From: Alosa alosa
Lineage: Eukaryota > Chordata > Actinopteri > Clupeiformes > Clupeidae
Assembly: GCF_017589495.1 (NCBI RefSeq)
Contig: NC_063207.1
Coordinates: forward strand, 26,954,384 to 27,018,383
Direction: 5' to 3'
Length of the DNA stretch: 64,000 nucleotides
Position numbers and translations under genes: made by a program
Shown: in pieces, positions 1 through 11,901 of the stretch
Numbering within the stretch: the stretch's first letter is position 1
Layout of the letters: each line of letters begins with the position of its first letter
Notes under the pieces: model-generated
Told to the model about the DNA's origin: nothing
What the model saw: the letters and a program-made list of their open reading frames with translations, nothing else
The model's database searches: none

Positions 1-3000
1 TCTTATTACTTGCTTGTCCTTTATTCTCTGTGTTACTCCCTTATTCTTCATTCAATTATTTGATGCATTTAATATGCTAATTTGTAGCACTATATAATTG
101 AGGTCTTACATTTAAAAAGTCTGGTCCAATTTTTAGAAGATTATGAATTTCATCCTTTGGATTATAGTCTGCCAAAAAGATGGAAAAAAATCCTCCTATT
201 ATTTTTCAGGCTATTCAAGCTTAATTGTAAAAGGCCTTTGTCATAAAAAGTCAGTCAGCCAATTAAACCCAATTTCTTCTTGGTTTTAGATTGTCGATAG
301 ATGGCCCAATTAAGAACACAAGACTGGCGAGTCGACTGTTGTGTTGTCATTGTTCATCTGTCCTCTATAGCTTACCTGCAGTCCCAGAACTGAAATTATA
401 CCATATGAACATAAATCAGATGTCAGTGTAACTTTACATAAAACCATAAATCATGTGAACATAACTCTGTCAGTATAACATAACATAATATCATATCATG
501 TATGAACATAGATTGGACATGAATGTGTTACAGTTTTAAATATGTGCTAGGTCTGATTTCATCTGTATAGCAGGTTTTTGAATGAGGCCAGTATGGTAGA
601 ACAAAGCAAGCAGTGGAGGATTGCAGTGAGCATTTCATGGGAAAGCTAAGGGAAATGTCAAAGTGATTAGAGTGTCTCAGGCTCTGATTCATGCCGTGGC
701 TCAACAAGGGACTGTTTCACTGAGGAAATCTCATTCCTGAAATATTGAGTGACTGTTGATTCCATGTCAAAACATATTTAAAATTTGAATGCTGTCATTG
801 TCTCTTCGGAGGATGTCTCCTTTCACTGGTGTCACAGGAGGCACCAACCACACATTTTCAATATATTCAAACCCTCTCTTTTCTGATTGTCTGTGTGACA
901 TTTTAAGTGGCAAAATAATGTGCTGGGGATGTTTTGAAATTGTTTGGACAGATCACTCAAGGGAGAGGTCTTTGATTGGGAATGTTGACAGAAAAGTGTA
1001 GTGACACAAGTGGGGAAAATTAGCTTTTCATTTCCATAGCTGAGAAACACAGAGCAGAAAAGAGAAAAGTCTTCACACAGATCTATTACCTTCATCTAAT
1101 TGTTTGAATTATAAGATTGCCTGTTCATTAAGGAAAGTGAACTGTGCTGATTATCCTCCACCCCAGCATATTTCAGCTTCTAATAGATTAGCAGAGAGGG
1201 GAAACGTATGAGAAATTGGTCATCGTTTTTTCATAGTGGAACTAAGCCTAAATGGAATCATCATTCAAAAAACATTGTGTATTAGCACTTAAACAATGTA
1301 GTAATATCTACTGCACTGTGACATCTAGATAACACTCTCTGTACTTTATAACAGCTACTCTATGGTGTGCGTTCCTCTTCCTGTGAGTCATGTTGATGTG
1401 TTTGCATGTGAGTTATTTTGGTTGGGCAGGATACTGAGCGTCGAGGCGTGGGAAGGGGCCTTTCCGACAGAGGAGTGACGGAGGAGTGAGCTTGCATGCG
1501 GGCCTCGAGCTGGGACTGGGAATGTTCTGTCTGCGTAGGAGCAGCCCAGCCGTGAGAGGACGAGCTGGTCAGCAAGATTCCCCCCTCCTGCTCAGAACCT
1601 AAGGCTCTGCTCTGCTCTGCTCAGCTCCGCTGGTGCCTCTGTGGGAAGAGTGGCTTGGGAGGCCAAGTTATCCTGGCCGGAAAGAATGAGCTCGTGGGGC
1701 AGCAGCTGTTTGGCAGAGGTGGGCAGGGGTGGGTGGACTGTGAACTCAAACTGATCCATATGGTTTGGACATCCAGCCAACAATTTGGACCCACACAAAA
1801 ATAAATATAGAGCAGAACATTAATCTCAGCATGAAATGCTTAAATATGGCGCAACAAAAAGACAGAAATTTTGAATATGAACAATATTTTCAAGACATTT
1901 TGAATGTGCCAAGAGTAAGAAAGAGAATGTGGCTTTTCATATGCTTCTATATATGTATTAGATGTACCTTCACATTATGACCTGTTATGGGATGATGACA
2001 ACAACAGTGACTGATCTAAAGCAGACACTGTTAGCCATACAAGGCCATTTTGGCTCACAGCGGCTAATCACATTAGCCTATAACGTGATTTATATTTTGT
2101 ACAAGAATAGAACCCAAATTAGCTGCCACATCTCCCTTGCAATCTTCCTGACTGGCATTGAGAAGATGAGATTACAATGGAACACTAATAAGGGTTTTGA
2201 CATTCATGACATGACCACGCGATAGGCCCTACGTTAAATTTTCCTTAAATGATGCTCTCCCCCTCTCTGTCTCACCTCATATGTCAACCGTAATATCATA
2301 AATACCCAGGACACCTGAGATGAATATGAGTTGCATTCAAATGCATGTAATCTACATGGTATCTCTGCTTTGGGGGAAGGGTGGGGGATGGGACAAGAAA
2401 TTGATTTGTCTGCCATCACTGATGTCTAAGACAACACACTGGCTATTCTACTGAAGTGGAGGCACTGGCAGAGTGATTGGACAATGGGCAGTAAGAGATG
2501 ACACAAGTATCCCCTCCTTTGAACACAACAGCATCAAATTATCCACTTGGCTGTTAGTATTATCAGCCGATCAGCCTCATGACATAATTGCAGGATCTGT
2601 GTCTTGTTCGCTCCATTACGTTCACAAAAGGCCTCAGAATTAAACCACTTTAGTGAATAAAGTTGAGCACACTTGACTTTTATTGAGAGATATTTCCACA
2701 TCTGATGCCATTACGGAGCACAATGGCATGACTGCCAGACAAGCAGAGCAGGAAAGGTACGAGACACAATATGAAGAACAGTCTTTCATTTTTGCATCGT
2801 TAATACGCCACACACCTTGTAAAGTCTAGACCACATTCTTTGCTGTCACCACAACCAAACATGAATGAGGTGTGTGTGGTGCAGTGTTAGTGCAGAGTAA
2901 CATGACCATTTTACCTCAACCAACTTGACCATTTTACCTCAACCAATTACAATGTTTTAAAGCTTAGGGGACTGCAAACCACTCGGGAACATGCCAACTC

Positions 3001-6000
3001 CTTGCAAGTCTTTGTCATAATTTATTTTGAGTTGGATGCCAAAACAACTGCAGAAATACAAACCTTATCTAGTCAGGTTGTATAATTAATCAGATTTAAT
3101 TAAAGTGCCCATTGTAGTTTTTTTTTGGTAGTTTTTCGCTTTTTCGTATATTTTTTTCTTTGCGGATCAACATTTTTCATCATTCATTTTTCTTTTGTTT
3201 TTATTTTGTCCCTCAAGGAAGCACAACCTGACAGACTTATCAGCTAACATGCCCAGACTCATTTCTTCCTTTCACCACAACTGACATAAATTGGAAAATA
3301 TCACTTTGATCTAAGAAGCGAAAACAAAAACAAAAACCTAATTAGTTTAATTTGCTCACATCCAAATATGCATGGTTACCAAAGCAGAGAGGTCTGAAGC
3401 ACATGAAAGAAATAAAGACTTGCAATCAATAGGACACAATTAATCATTCTGTGATTTATTTTAGTCATTTTAGACCCTCTCTAACACTTCTTTGTCACTG
3501 CCAAGCTGCAGACATGTTTCATTCTCTGTGCAGGGAGATTGATACAACCGCTGTGATGTATCAAGGCCCTGCACAGAAATGCCTGCCAAGCCAGCTCCAG
3601 TCCCTGGAGGTCTTGTAAAAGAAATCCTGGAGTGAAATACTACAAGCCATATTATGGTGCTTAGGCGTTCATATTGCTCCATGTAATGCCTCATGTTGTC
3701 CTCAGTAATAAAGTAGAGGGGGTAATACCCCCACAGAGCAGCTAATATGGCAGGGCTGAGATCTGAGAATAAGTATTAATCTCACCGCATTGTCTCTATG
3801 ATATATGTTTTTTTTCTGTAAATGGAGCTGTAGCTTCAAAATATTCTTAATATTCCAATTATTGTGAAAAAAAAAATGTGTTTACCAATAAATGCTCATT
3901 TCACATAGGTAATCTAGTACCTATTATGACTGTAATAAGAAAGCACAGTAAAAAAGAGGTCTTTTTTGTCTCTTTTTAAGTTTAAGAGAATACAGCAGCC
4001 ATAAGGATTCATGCATACGTGGTGCTCAACTGCTTAATGCTGTGAGCTTAGCGCTCCCCTGCTAGCTTTAGCAATGACTGCTGGCAAGCTCTTACCATTA
4101 AGTTTTCACATCAAAGGGATTTAGTCAAATTCAGCGCAGACGGTTAAAAAGTGGGCTCGCTGTGGATCTTGTAAATGCAGTCTTTGAGTTGTGCATCTCA
4201 GGGGACACTTCACACACGCAGCAAATGGAGGGTCTCTCTGAAGGGAAGAGGGAGCCAGTGACAGGCGTCAAGAAGGCTCCATGGAGCACTGCTATCACCA
4301 GCTGGGCTCAGGTAAGTGTTTTCCCACCAAAAGGCTTCTGTCTCTGTAATGTTCTCCTCTGAGGATCTGTGTTTGTGTGTGTTGGCTGTGTCTTCCAGTG
4401 GCACTGTCTGGTATTTAGCTGTATCTGCCTTTGCTGATGTGATTTTGTCTCTTGTTTTAGCATCTTCTTGTCTACATCACTCTTGCTTTTTCAAATGCCA
4501 GTTATTTGGGCCTTAAAATACACACAGGCTTGGCAGCTACACTTACCCTTAGACTGTAATTGTTCAGATTCATTTTCCAAGCAAAAACCCATTTACTGAG
4601 CTCTATTGTGACTCCTCTGGATTTATTTATTTTCCGCATTTTTGTGGTCATATTCAATGTTTTCCCATTCACAGAATTAGAATACCTATTCTTGTTTCTA
4701 TGTTTTCATTACATGCTTTCTCTCCCTGAGGGGTGAGTCTCAGCTCCCCTGTTGTGGAGGCAGTGCCCCTTCAAATGCATGAGGTCTTGACTACCTCAGT
4801 GTGGGTCCTTGCAGACTGATCAATGCAAATGTTGTTATTTAGCCAAGCCTGAAATTAAAAGGCTTTCGGATCAATCGGATGTGTTTCCACGCAGCAAGGT
4901 GGGCTCGCAGCAGTCGCTCTCTTGCTTTCATGTGTAATAATAAAAGAAGAGTCCCCCTGGTCGCTGAACAGTCCTCTGTTTACCTCCTTGTGGTTACACA
5001 AAACACACGCAGCAGTATCTCACTGTCAGTCACACTCACACACGCACACAAGCACACTCAGTCACTCACATGCACATGGTTTGGAAAGACCGCATGGTTG
5101 AGAAGGGCTACATTCAGAGCTTTTTTGGGCTGACCCACTTTCTGTGCTTGGCCATGCTTGTGCTGCCTGTGCCGGGGGAGATCCCAGCAGATTCCCCCTG
5201 AAGAGGAGGCTCAGTCTCCTGACAGTCAAGCACTGTGGCAACGCTACACCCTCCACACACACACACACCCCGCCATCCTCACATTGAAAATAGTGTTTTT
5301 TCTTTTCTTATGAACACACAAAGACAACGATTATTTTGCATATTCACTCTCCTCCTCCTCCTCTCTCTCCCTCTCTCTGTCTCTGCAACACACTCACATG
5401 CGCCATGATACTTGTCTCACCATTTTAATTTATCAGCTTCTCTGTCTTAAACGCTACAACAGAAATACTGTATTCCACTTTCACTCTTTCTCTCTCTTAG
5501 ACAAAATAGATAGTCTCCTCTAGCAGCTCTCTCTGATCTGCAACATGGCCCCGTCTGCATTTACCATTTCTGTTAAATTGCTCTAATCTCACTGTATCAT
5601 AGGGGCCTTAGTGGTTATAAATTAAACATAAATGCAAATTCACCATGCCATTGTTCCTCTCCACTCCTTCAAATAGTGCAGTGTGCATCTGTGGATTAAT
5701 ACAAGAACACTATGCTTGCTTAATGTGCAACGTAACCGTAACAGCTTCACAAGTAGAATATAGGCAGCAACTATAACAACAAACTCATAGACTGGTTAGC
5801 ACTTAAACTCTGTCAAAATAAGTAAGTTTACTCTAACAGACGTTAAATCTGCATTTTTTCTTTTACCTTGTTTTGGGTCTTGTAGAGTTTTCAAGTTGAT
5901 TAATTTAGCAACATAATAATTAGACTGCAGGTTACTCTATGTGCAAGCCAGAAAAGCTGGATTCAGATAGTCTTGGTGCTTGTAGTTCCCAAAACGTTCC

Positions 6001-7321
6001 ACTAGGGGTCCTTTCTTTCAAATGTTGGTAATCGTGACTGACGGCCAACATGAGTGACAGTGTTCAGTGTAGACTTTTACAGGTCCTTAGATGTCACTGT
6101 TGCATTCATTCACCAAGGCCTGGCGCATAATGAACCGTTGTTTTCATACAGTGGACATAAGGCGATTATTGAGCGATATTAAACTGAATAACCAATTCAT
6201 TAAAAGTCAGAGTTACATTTTATTGGCCTGTGTTGCCGTTTTACCTGTTGTGTCAATCATCATCATTATTCTTTTCCCAACGTGCAAGGAGAGCATATTA
6301 AAGAAAAACTTAATTCGCCTTCAGGATTTATAAACAATAACATTTAATTCTAAAAGGTAATATTTAGGCTAACATATTGTGTAAAAAAACAAGCGGTAGA
6401 GAAGGGATAAAATAGAGCTAGGCACAGTGGGCTAGATATCAACCCTGCGTCAATTCAGGCCCACGTGGAAATATTTTTGTCACTTTTTTATGTGCATGCA
6501 CTTTTCAGTTCAGACGTTGTTCTTATTAATGGTAGGCTACCTTATAGGCAGCAATATCATCATATAGCCAATGGAAAGGGTTTTCCCCTCTTCGCTCATG
6601 TGTCATGACAGATGGAAAATAGTGTAGAACAGACTGAGCGGGGAAACTGCAAATTAGGCTATATTGACCTAATAAAAAACGAAGAAACAGCACTGCTTCA
6701 AATAAATATAGCCTATCAGGTAATGAACAACCCATTGTCAGATCTACCGTATCTTCTACTTTTTCATTTCCAAAAGATGTTCACGTTGTTTTGTTAGTTT
6801 TTTTTATATTCTTCATCGACTATTAGTACTTGGGTGCTTTGAGCGTCTACATATTAACACGCATATCTTGTGATTGCGTATGATGCTGTCTCCCGGAGCA
6901 GTAGAAACTGGATTGAGCCGTAGCGGTGGGCGAAAAGCAAAGCCAGACACAGATCGCTACAATCTAGAGAGCACAGGCAGGCTATACTAAGGAAATGATA
7001 ATGTCAACAAGAAATGTTCAAACAAACAGTGATATTTTCATATTACCTCTGCGGAACTAGCTAAATTATAAATGATGTCTTTCAGATTACAAATAGATCA
7101 TGTGTATGACAATTCTTGAGACAGTAAATGGTTATGTCTATGAAAAGTATATTTGCCTGGAAAAGGTATGTGCCATTTTCGTGCTCACGGGGTCCTAAAC
7201 AGCCAAGAACGTCGTTAGACGAGCCAAGAAAAACTCATCAGTATGTTTCTCTTGTTAATAATGATAACATGAAGTTCTGTGAGTCAATAATAATCTCCTT
7301 CAGACTTAAACCAGTAATTTT
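1..7321. other. 5' flank of arid1b, no supported gene
   Basis: I see no coding exon or recognisable gene here. Open frames on both strands are short and resemble nothing I know. The sequence is AT-rich and mostly unique, with small tandem duplications (2903-2946), short CA tracts near 5256-5270, a pentanucleotide run near 1604-1626 and homopolymer T/A runs. One perfect splice-donor match lies at 4309-4317 and is treated as a finding. Enhancers or a distal noncoding exon of arid1b could lie here, but nothing in the sequence proves it. Confidence 0.6.
2903..2946. repeat. 23-bp period tandem duplication
   Basis: The 21-base string starting tgaccattttacctcaacc occurs at 2903-2923 and again, identical, at 2926-2946, with a 2-base spacer. 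Identity of the copies suggests a recent local duplication. No function is implied. Confidence 0.85.
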
Positions 7322-7721
7322 CCTTTGAGCACATTTGTGGATCCAGTCCGTGTTTTCCCCATAGCCGTCGCGCCACAGAGAGGTGGATAACAGCAGTTGG
7401 AAATCTCTCTCATACCATGCTGGGCCAGAGGGGCTCCGTGAGACATGCACTCACCCATATCCGGGTTAGAGAGGAAAAGGATGAAAAAAGTTTCATTTAA
7501 ACCTGGACTAAAACTTTCAACATGAAGCCGCACTGACGCGACTCCCGCTGTTGCTGTCAGTGGATCTTTTTTTTTGCTTCTGATAACACAGCAAAGACGG
7601 CTCTCTCGGCGCTTCGTTTGTTCTATTGAAGACATTTCCTTGTCTCTGTTTGTCCGTATTTCTCTGGTTAATTGTTTTGCGTGCGCATTTTAGGTTATTG
7701 CCGGGGGATGTTGGAGTGATC
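7322..7721 (+). promoter_or_regulatory. Candidate proximal promoter and 5'UTR of arid1b
   Basis: This stretch lies directly upstream of the start codon and has more CpG than the flank before it. It shows no convincing TATA box, as is usual for chromatin-factor genes. In the reading frame of the protein there is a TGA at 7581-7583 and no ATG between that stop and 7722, which fixes the start. It contains two tiny upstream ORFs (7522-7536 and 7708-7719). It also holds a good splice-acceptor-like sequence ending at 7693, so part of it may be a 5'UTR intron. The transcription start cannot be placed from sequence. Confidence 0.4.
7708..7719 (+). promoter_or_regulatory. Three-codon uORF ending 2 bases before the arid1b start
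   Basis: ATG TTG GAG TGA encodes Met-Leu-Glu and stops at 7719; the main ATG begins at 7722. The upstream ATG has G at -3 but T at +4, a moderate context. The main ATG has A at -3 and G at +4, a strong one. If transcribed, it would be in the leader whether or not the candidate 5'UTR intron is spliced. Confidence 0.4.
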
Positions 7722-8957
7722 ATGGCCGCGCAAGTGGCATCTGCCCCGGCCGCATCTAATAGTAAAAATAAAAATGTATCCGGAGGTTTGAGTCAAGAAT
7801 TAAACTCTGGAAAATCAGGAGGGACGACACAAGGATCTGGCGCAATGCACGGAGCCGGAGACGGGACTGCAACTCTGAATAATGTAGACCATCGTCTACC
7901 GACTGAGTTGAACATGACCAACAGAACTTGTACACCAGCGAACAGTAATTCTGACAAGCCGAAGGAAAGTGGAAATATAACAACTTCTGGTTCTTCTTCG
8001 TCTAACTCTACAACCTCTCCGAATATGGAAACTGGTTTGATATCAAATCATAAACTAAAAGGCATTGCTGGAGACCTTCCTTCATCTCTCAATCGTGCGC
8101 CTCAGCAGACACAGTTCAATCAGTTTTCACATCATCAGCGTCAGTTACAAAGTAACAACATCAACAAGAACCAAATAATGACACCAGGAGATAACGACAA
8201 TCAGCAGCACGGAGGAAAAGAGAATGTTTTGGGGAGACATGTTGAACATCAGCAAATGCTGAATAAAGGTGGGGAGGATCAGCCTTGCAAACCAGACCAG
8301 ATGGGCAGTAGGTATGAGCACGCCAACTTTGGACCAACGAACAGCAACAACCACGCGCATAACCCCAGTGGCAAAAGTGGTGTTTCTGAGTTTAATAATT
8401 ATTATGGTAATTCCAGAGCAGGGCCCTGCTTTGATCAACATGGCGGCCAACAAAGCCATGGTATAGGAATAATGCACTCTTCGACAAACAATAATGTGGA
8501 AAACTCGCATGAAAGCTATCATAACACCCAGTACAACCATTACCCGGGGTACCGACAGGGGTACGGTAGCGCCGGCTACGGTATGATGGGCGGCTCGCGT
8601 CAGGGTAATAACATGTTGATGGGCCCAAGCAGCAACTCATCTGGCCAAAGCAAAGGGTTGGCATCTGCAAGTTCTTCTGGAGGAAATATCGGGAGCTTTC
8701 AGAGATTTCCTGGACAAAGCCAGCACCCCTCGGGGGCTACGCCGACATTGAACCAACTTCTCACGTCTCCGAGTCCCATGATGCGGGGATATGGTGGTGG
8801 CTATCCAGACTACAGTAGTTCTGCTGTACCCCAAGCGGGCATGGGGATGAGCAAAGAAATAAGTTCGCAGTATGGGTCTTCGGCTCATGCATGGGGAGGC
8901 CAACGAAATCATCCAGGAATGAGTCCTGGGAACGGACAAAGTCTCAACAGACCTCAG
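7722..8957 (+). CDS. arid1b: arid1b exon 1 (coding part), N-terminal 412 codons
   Basis: This encodes the start of ARID1B, a DNA-binding accessory subunit of the nuclear BAF (SWI/SNF) remodeler that is mutually exclusive with ARID1A in the complex. The translation is disordered and rich in Ser, Asn, Gln and Gly. It carries blocks that match vertebrate ARID1B in order: METGLISNHKLK (residues 102-113), SRYEH (196-200), EFNNYYG (223-229), AGPCFDQHGGQQ (233-244), NHYPGY (272-277) and QHPSGATPTLNQLLTSPS (334-351). The last contains the LxxLL box LNQLL at 343-347, shared with ARID1A. The METGL and FDQHGGQQ-type blocks favour 1B over 1A, although the first residues (MAAQVA) resemble ARID1A. The start is the only in-frame ATG after a stop at 7581, with strong context (A at -3, G at +4). 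The exon ends CAG|gtaagg in phase 0. Compared with the human exon it lacks the long Ala, Gly, His and Gln runs. Confidence 0.95.
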
Positions 8958-9670
8958 GTAAGGAGCACCTCTTAATCGTCTCACTGAAGTGCTTGTGTTT
9001 TACTGACCGTGGACTTCATGTTCGCCATGCTGACTTTTGATTCTAAAGAGGCTATAAATGATTAATATGTAGCTATTGCATTCGTGCGCGTAGCACAAAC
9101 ACTGTAGCCCTACATTACGCACACGTAACATCGCTCGTAATGTTAGAATTACCCTACTATACCAATTCATGTTTACAGTAGTCACCTCCTTATGTCTTCT
9201 TCCTAAAGTCATACAATTATTCTGTTGGTTAACGCGCAGTACTAACATACCCTATAGTAGATTGAGCCGCTTTAATGCTGCCTGGGTTTCAATTTCCAGT
9301 TTTTGTTACGAAGATTATTTGAGTAAAATGCCTCTCAGACCTCGATGTGATTATGAACACGTGCGCCTCGCTGTCGAACTTGGAGCTGCCCGTTTGAATA
9401 ATACATTATACATGGCAGCAGAAAATAGAGCCATGAAACTTTAGAAGCTAAGTCGCAAAACCAGTTTCATTTGTAGATGTGTGGCTAAAATGGTGTGGCC
9501 TGCAAACAACAGCTTTTGAATTCGTCGTCTTTTTCGCTTTTCTGAAAGGTGACATTGTGTTTGCATGTCTTCTCCGTTTGAATTGCGGAGGCAAAACAGT
9601 TTATAATAGTCTTCGGACAGCTGGCTCCGAGTTGACATCAAATCTGACACCTGATTGGCTCTTCGTATCC

Positions 9671-9784
9671 ATGGGGCCTTTTGTAAATAAAGAAAAACGC
9701 GCGCTCACGGTGACCGTGCAGCTGCTATTCATACAGGCTCGAGCTGTGGTTGAAGGTGATGATGGTGTGTCGAATAAAAGGCAG
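9671..9784 (+). CDS. Possible alternative first coding exon of arid1b
   Basis: An ATG at 9671 opens 38 codons that run without a stop to CAG|gtaaag, a strong donor at 9784/9785. The frame reaches that donor in phase 0, which matches the acceptor phase of exon 2. A transcript starting here could therefore join exon 2 in frame and replace the whole exon 1 N-terminus. An inverted CCAAT motif (gattgg) lies about 20 bases upstream of the ATG, and the 13-base palindrome cacggtgaccgtg is inside. The ATG context is weak at -3 (T) but has G at +4. I do not recognise the peptide from any ARID1B isoform. This is a hypothesis; a chance ORF with a chance donor is the alternative. Confidence 0.22.
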
Positions 9785-10744
9785 GTAAAGAACTACATGA
9801 AAATTATATCGCTTTAATGACTTTATTACGCACAGTAGACTATCAAAATGTTTGACATATCTTTGAATTGCACATTACACTATAGATAAATTAGAACGCT
9901 TGTGTGATGAAGGGCTTTCACCTTAGGCCTAGTAGCCTAATATCCCCCCGAAAGTTATCCTACATCCTATCTTAGTATACATACTTAGACCAAATATAAA
10001 GTACTACATTATTATAAAGATGGCATGAACAATATTTCAGGAACAAAACGGAGTAATAATTTTGACATAACCCGGTATCACATTGTGTTCGTCTAATATT
10101 GTCGCCTATACCTTACACTCTATCAGCCTTCTAGAGAATTATTTCTCTCGATTTCCACACATAGCTCATGGCCTCAAGATTTTCATATAACATATACTAG
10201 CCTTCTTTATGTTATGTAGGCTATACTATTCTAACTAAATATCTATTAGTATTAACATTATGGGCATAACTCTTCGGGCATAACATTGTCATAACAAAAG
10301 ACATAATTTAGGTTATGAAAACAAATGTGACAACTGCCCCCAGGCTAGCAACAATTAGGTTGCAATATTGTAGGTGTTAAATAATTAAAATAAAATTGTG
10401 TGAAGTCTAGATTTTACATTGACTAAAAATAATTTCGAGTGAAAAGACATGTGTTGGTAGTTTACTTAAGTACTTAAATTCCAGTGTAGAATACCAACAC
10501 AAAGTGGAGCCATAAACTCAATATTTTGACAGCCATTTTTCTGTGTTTAGGATGAATTAACTAGTAGCCAAAGCCCATCTGGAAAAAAACGTGCCTTTCA
10601 CTTGTTGCCAGTTTTCTTTTCCACCCCCCAATTTTTCTGTCATCAGGTTTAGTCTAGACTGAAAAAAATAACTCTCCTCCACTACAAGCTTGTTACCCCA
10701 CTTTTTCCTGGCCAGTCACCAGTTATCAGACATGGGGGAACACA

Positions 10745-10761
10745 GCCTCTCTCTCTTTCTT

Positions 10762-10794
<33 letters not shown>

Positions 10795-10798
10795 ACGT

Positions 10799-10863
<65 letters not shown>
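10745..10863. repeat. Compound CT/AC microsatellite
   Basis: An imperfect CT tract (10745-10794) runs into a pure AC tract (10801-10863). It lies in arid1b intron 1. Confidence 0.97.
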
Positions 10864-10865
<2 letters not shown>

Positions 10866-11142
10866 CTTATCTGTGCAGCAACAGCTAAGGGGAAGTGATG
10901 GGCTCCAGCTGAAGTTCTCCACTGTCAGGATAGCATTGTTCTGATTTCAATTGATTCAGCCGTTAGAGGAGTTACTCAAGGCTCCAATGCAGCCAAGGAC
11001 AACTAATGGAAGAGGGTGCTTCTGTGAATGTCTGTGTAGGGCTGACCCCATAACCCCACTCCCCCATGACCCCATTCACTAGACATTTTTGTCTGTGCAC
11101 AAAGCAGTTACAACATTGCTTAATATCAGAACTATGGAAAAG

Positions 11143-11175
11143 TTTTTCTATGCATATGCATTTTTCTATGCATAT
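11143..11175. promoter_or_regulatory. 18-bp tandem repeat containing a perfect Oct MORE palindrome
   Basis: The string tttttctatgcatat occurs at 11143-11157 and again at 11161-11175. The first copy and its junction form ATGCATATGCAT (11150-11161), the exact MORE element bound by POU/Oct factor dimers. The second copy gives a further ATGCATAT at 11168-11175. The motif match is direct; occupancy is inference. Confidence 0.4.
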
Positions 11176-11877
11176 TTGTGTTGTTACATACTTTTGGAAA
11201 TGTCACATTATTATTATTATTATTATATTTAGTGATGACATACTATACAAGATATTTCTTCTAAACATTGAATGTATTTTATTTGGAAATAGAACATTTG
11301 AGCAAGTGTAATAATAGCTTAATTATATTTTTACTTGATATAGGCAACAATAAAATACAAGAATAATAAATGTATTATATAACATCATTATTTCCCGTAA
11401 TTTAAATGGGAATGTCTTTAGCTAGATGATGCAGGAATAAAAAAAAAATCTGTTATTAATGGAAAAACTCTTTGTTGTCTGAACCATAAGTAGGAGATGC
11501 TGCTGGTAAAGCTGTGTGTCTTTAGTCATGCCCGAGTTCCGCTGACCACAGCCAGGGAGGTGGTGCCTGGTGCCTTATCTGTGGGTGAGAGCCGACGGAA
11601 GGAGGCACGCCAGCAGCTGCTCCTGGCCCGTGCTCTTGTCCGCCGCATTTGCTTTGTTTGTGTTGGTTTGTTTACATGTCGGCCTCAGAGCTGATTAGGA
11701 ACAACTGAGTGAAATTTTAATTTGCTCTGTTGCTCCTGATAAGGGGCCTGGCAGTGTTTTCATCTTCCAGGATGAAACGCCACGTGCAGGAGCGTAATTG
11801 GCAGATGGGTTATCCCAGGACTGCCCGTGGCTTTGTTAAAATGCCAATTAGTTCTGATTCACCATGACAAAAAAACA

Positions 11878-11901
11878 GAGAGAGAGAGAGAGAGAGAGAG
11901 A
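11878..11901. repeat. GA microsatellite
   Basis: Short pure GA run in intron 1. Confidence 0.9.

Noticed and set aside
7626..7721. In-frame extension of the exon 1 ORF upstream of the ATG
   Set aside because: It has no ATG; the only way to start there is a TTG, and its Leu/Phe-rich translation resembles no ARID1 protein. It reads as a pyrimidine-rich leader or splice acceptor region.
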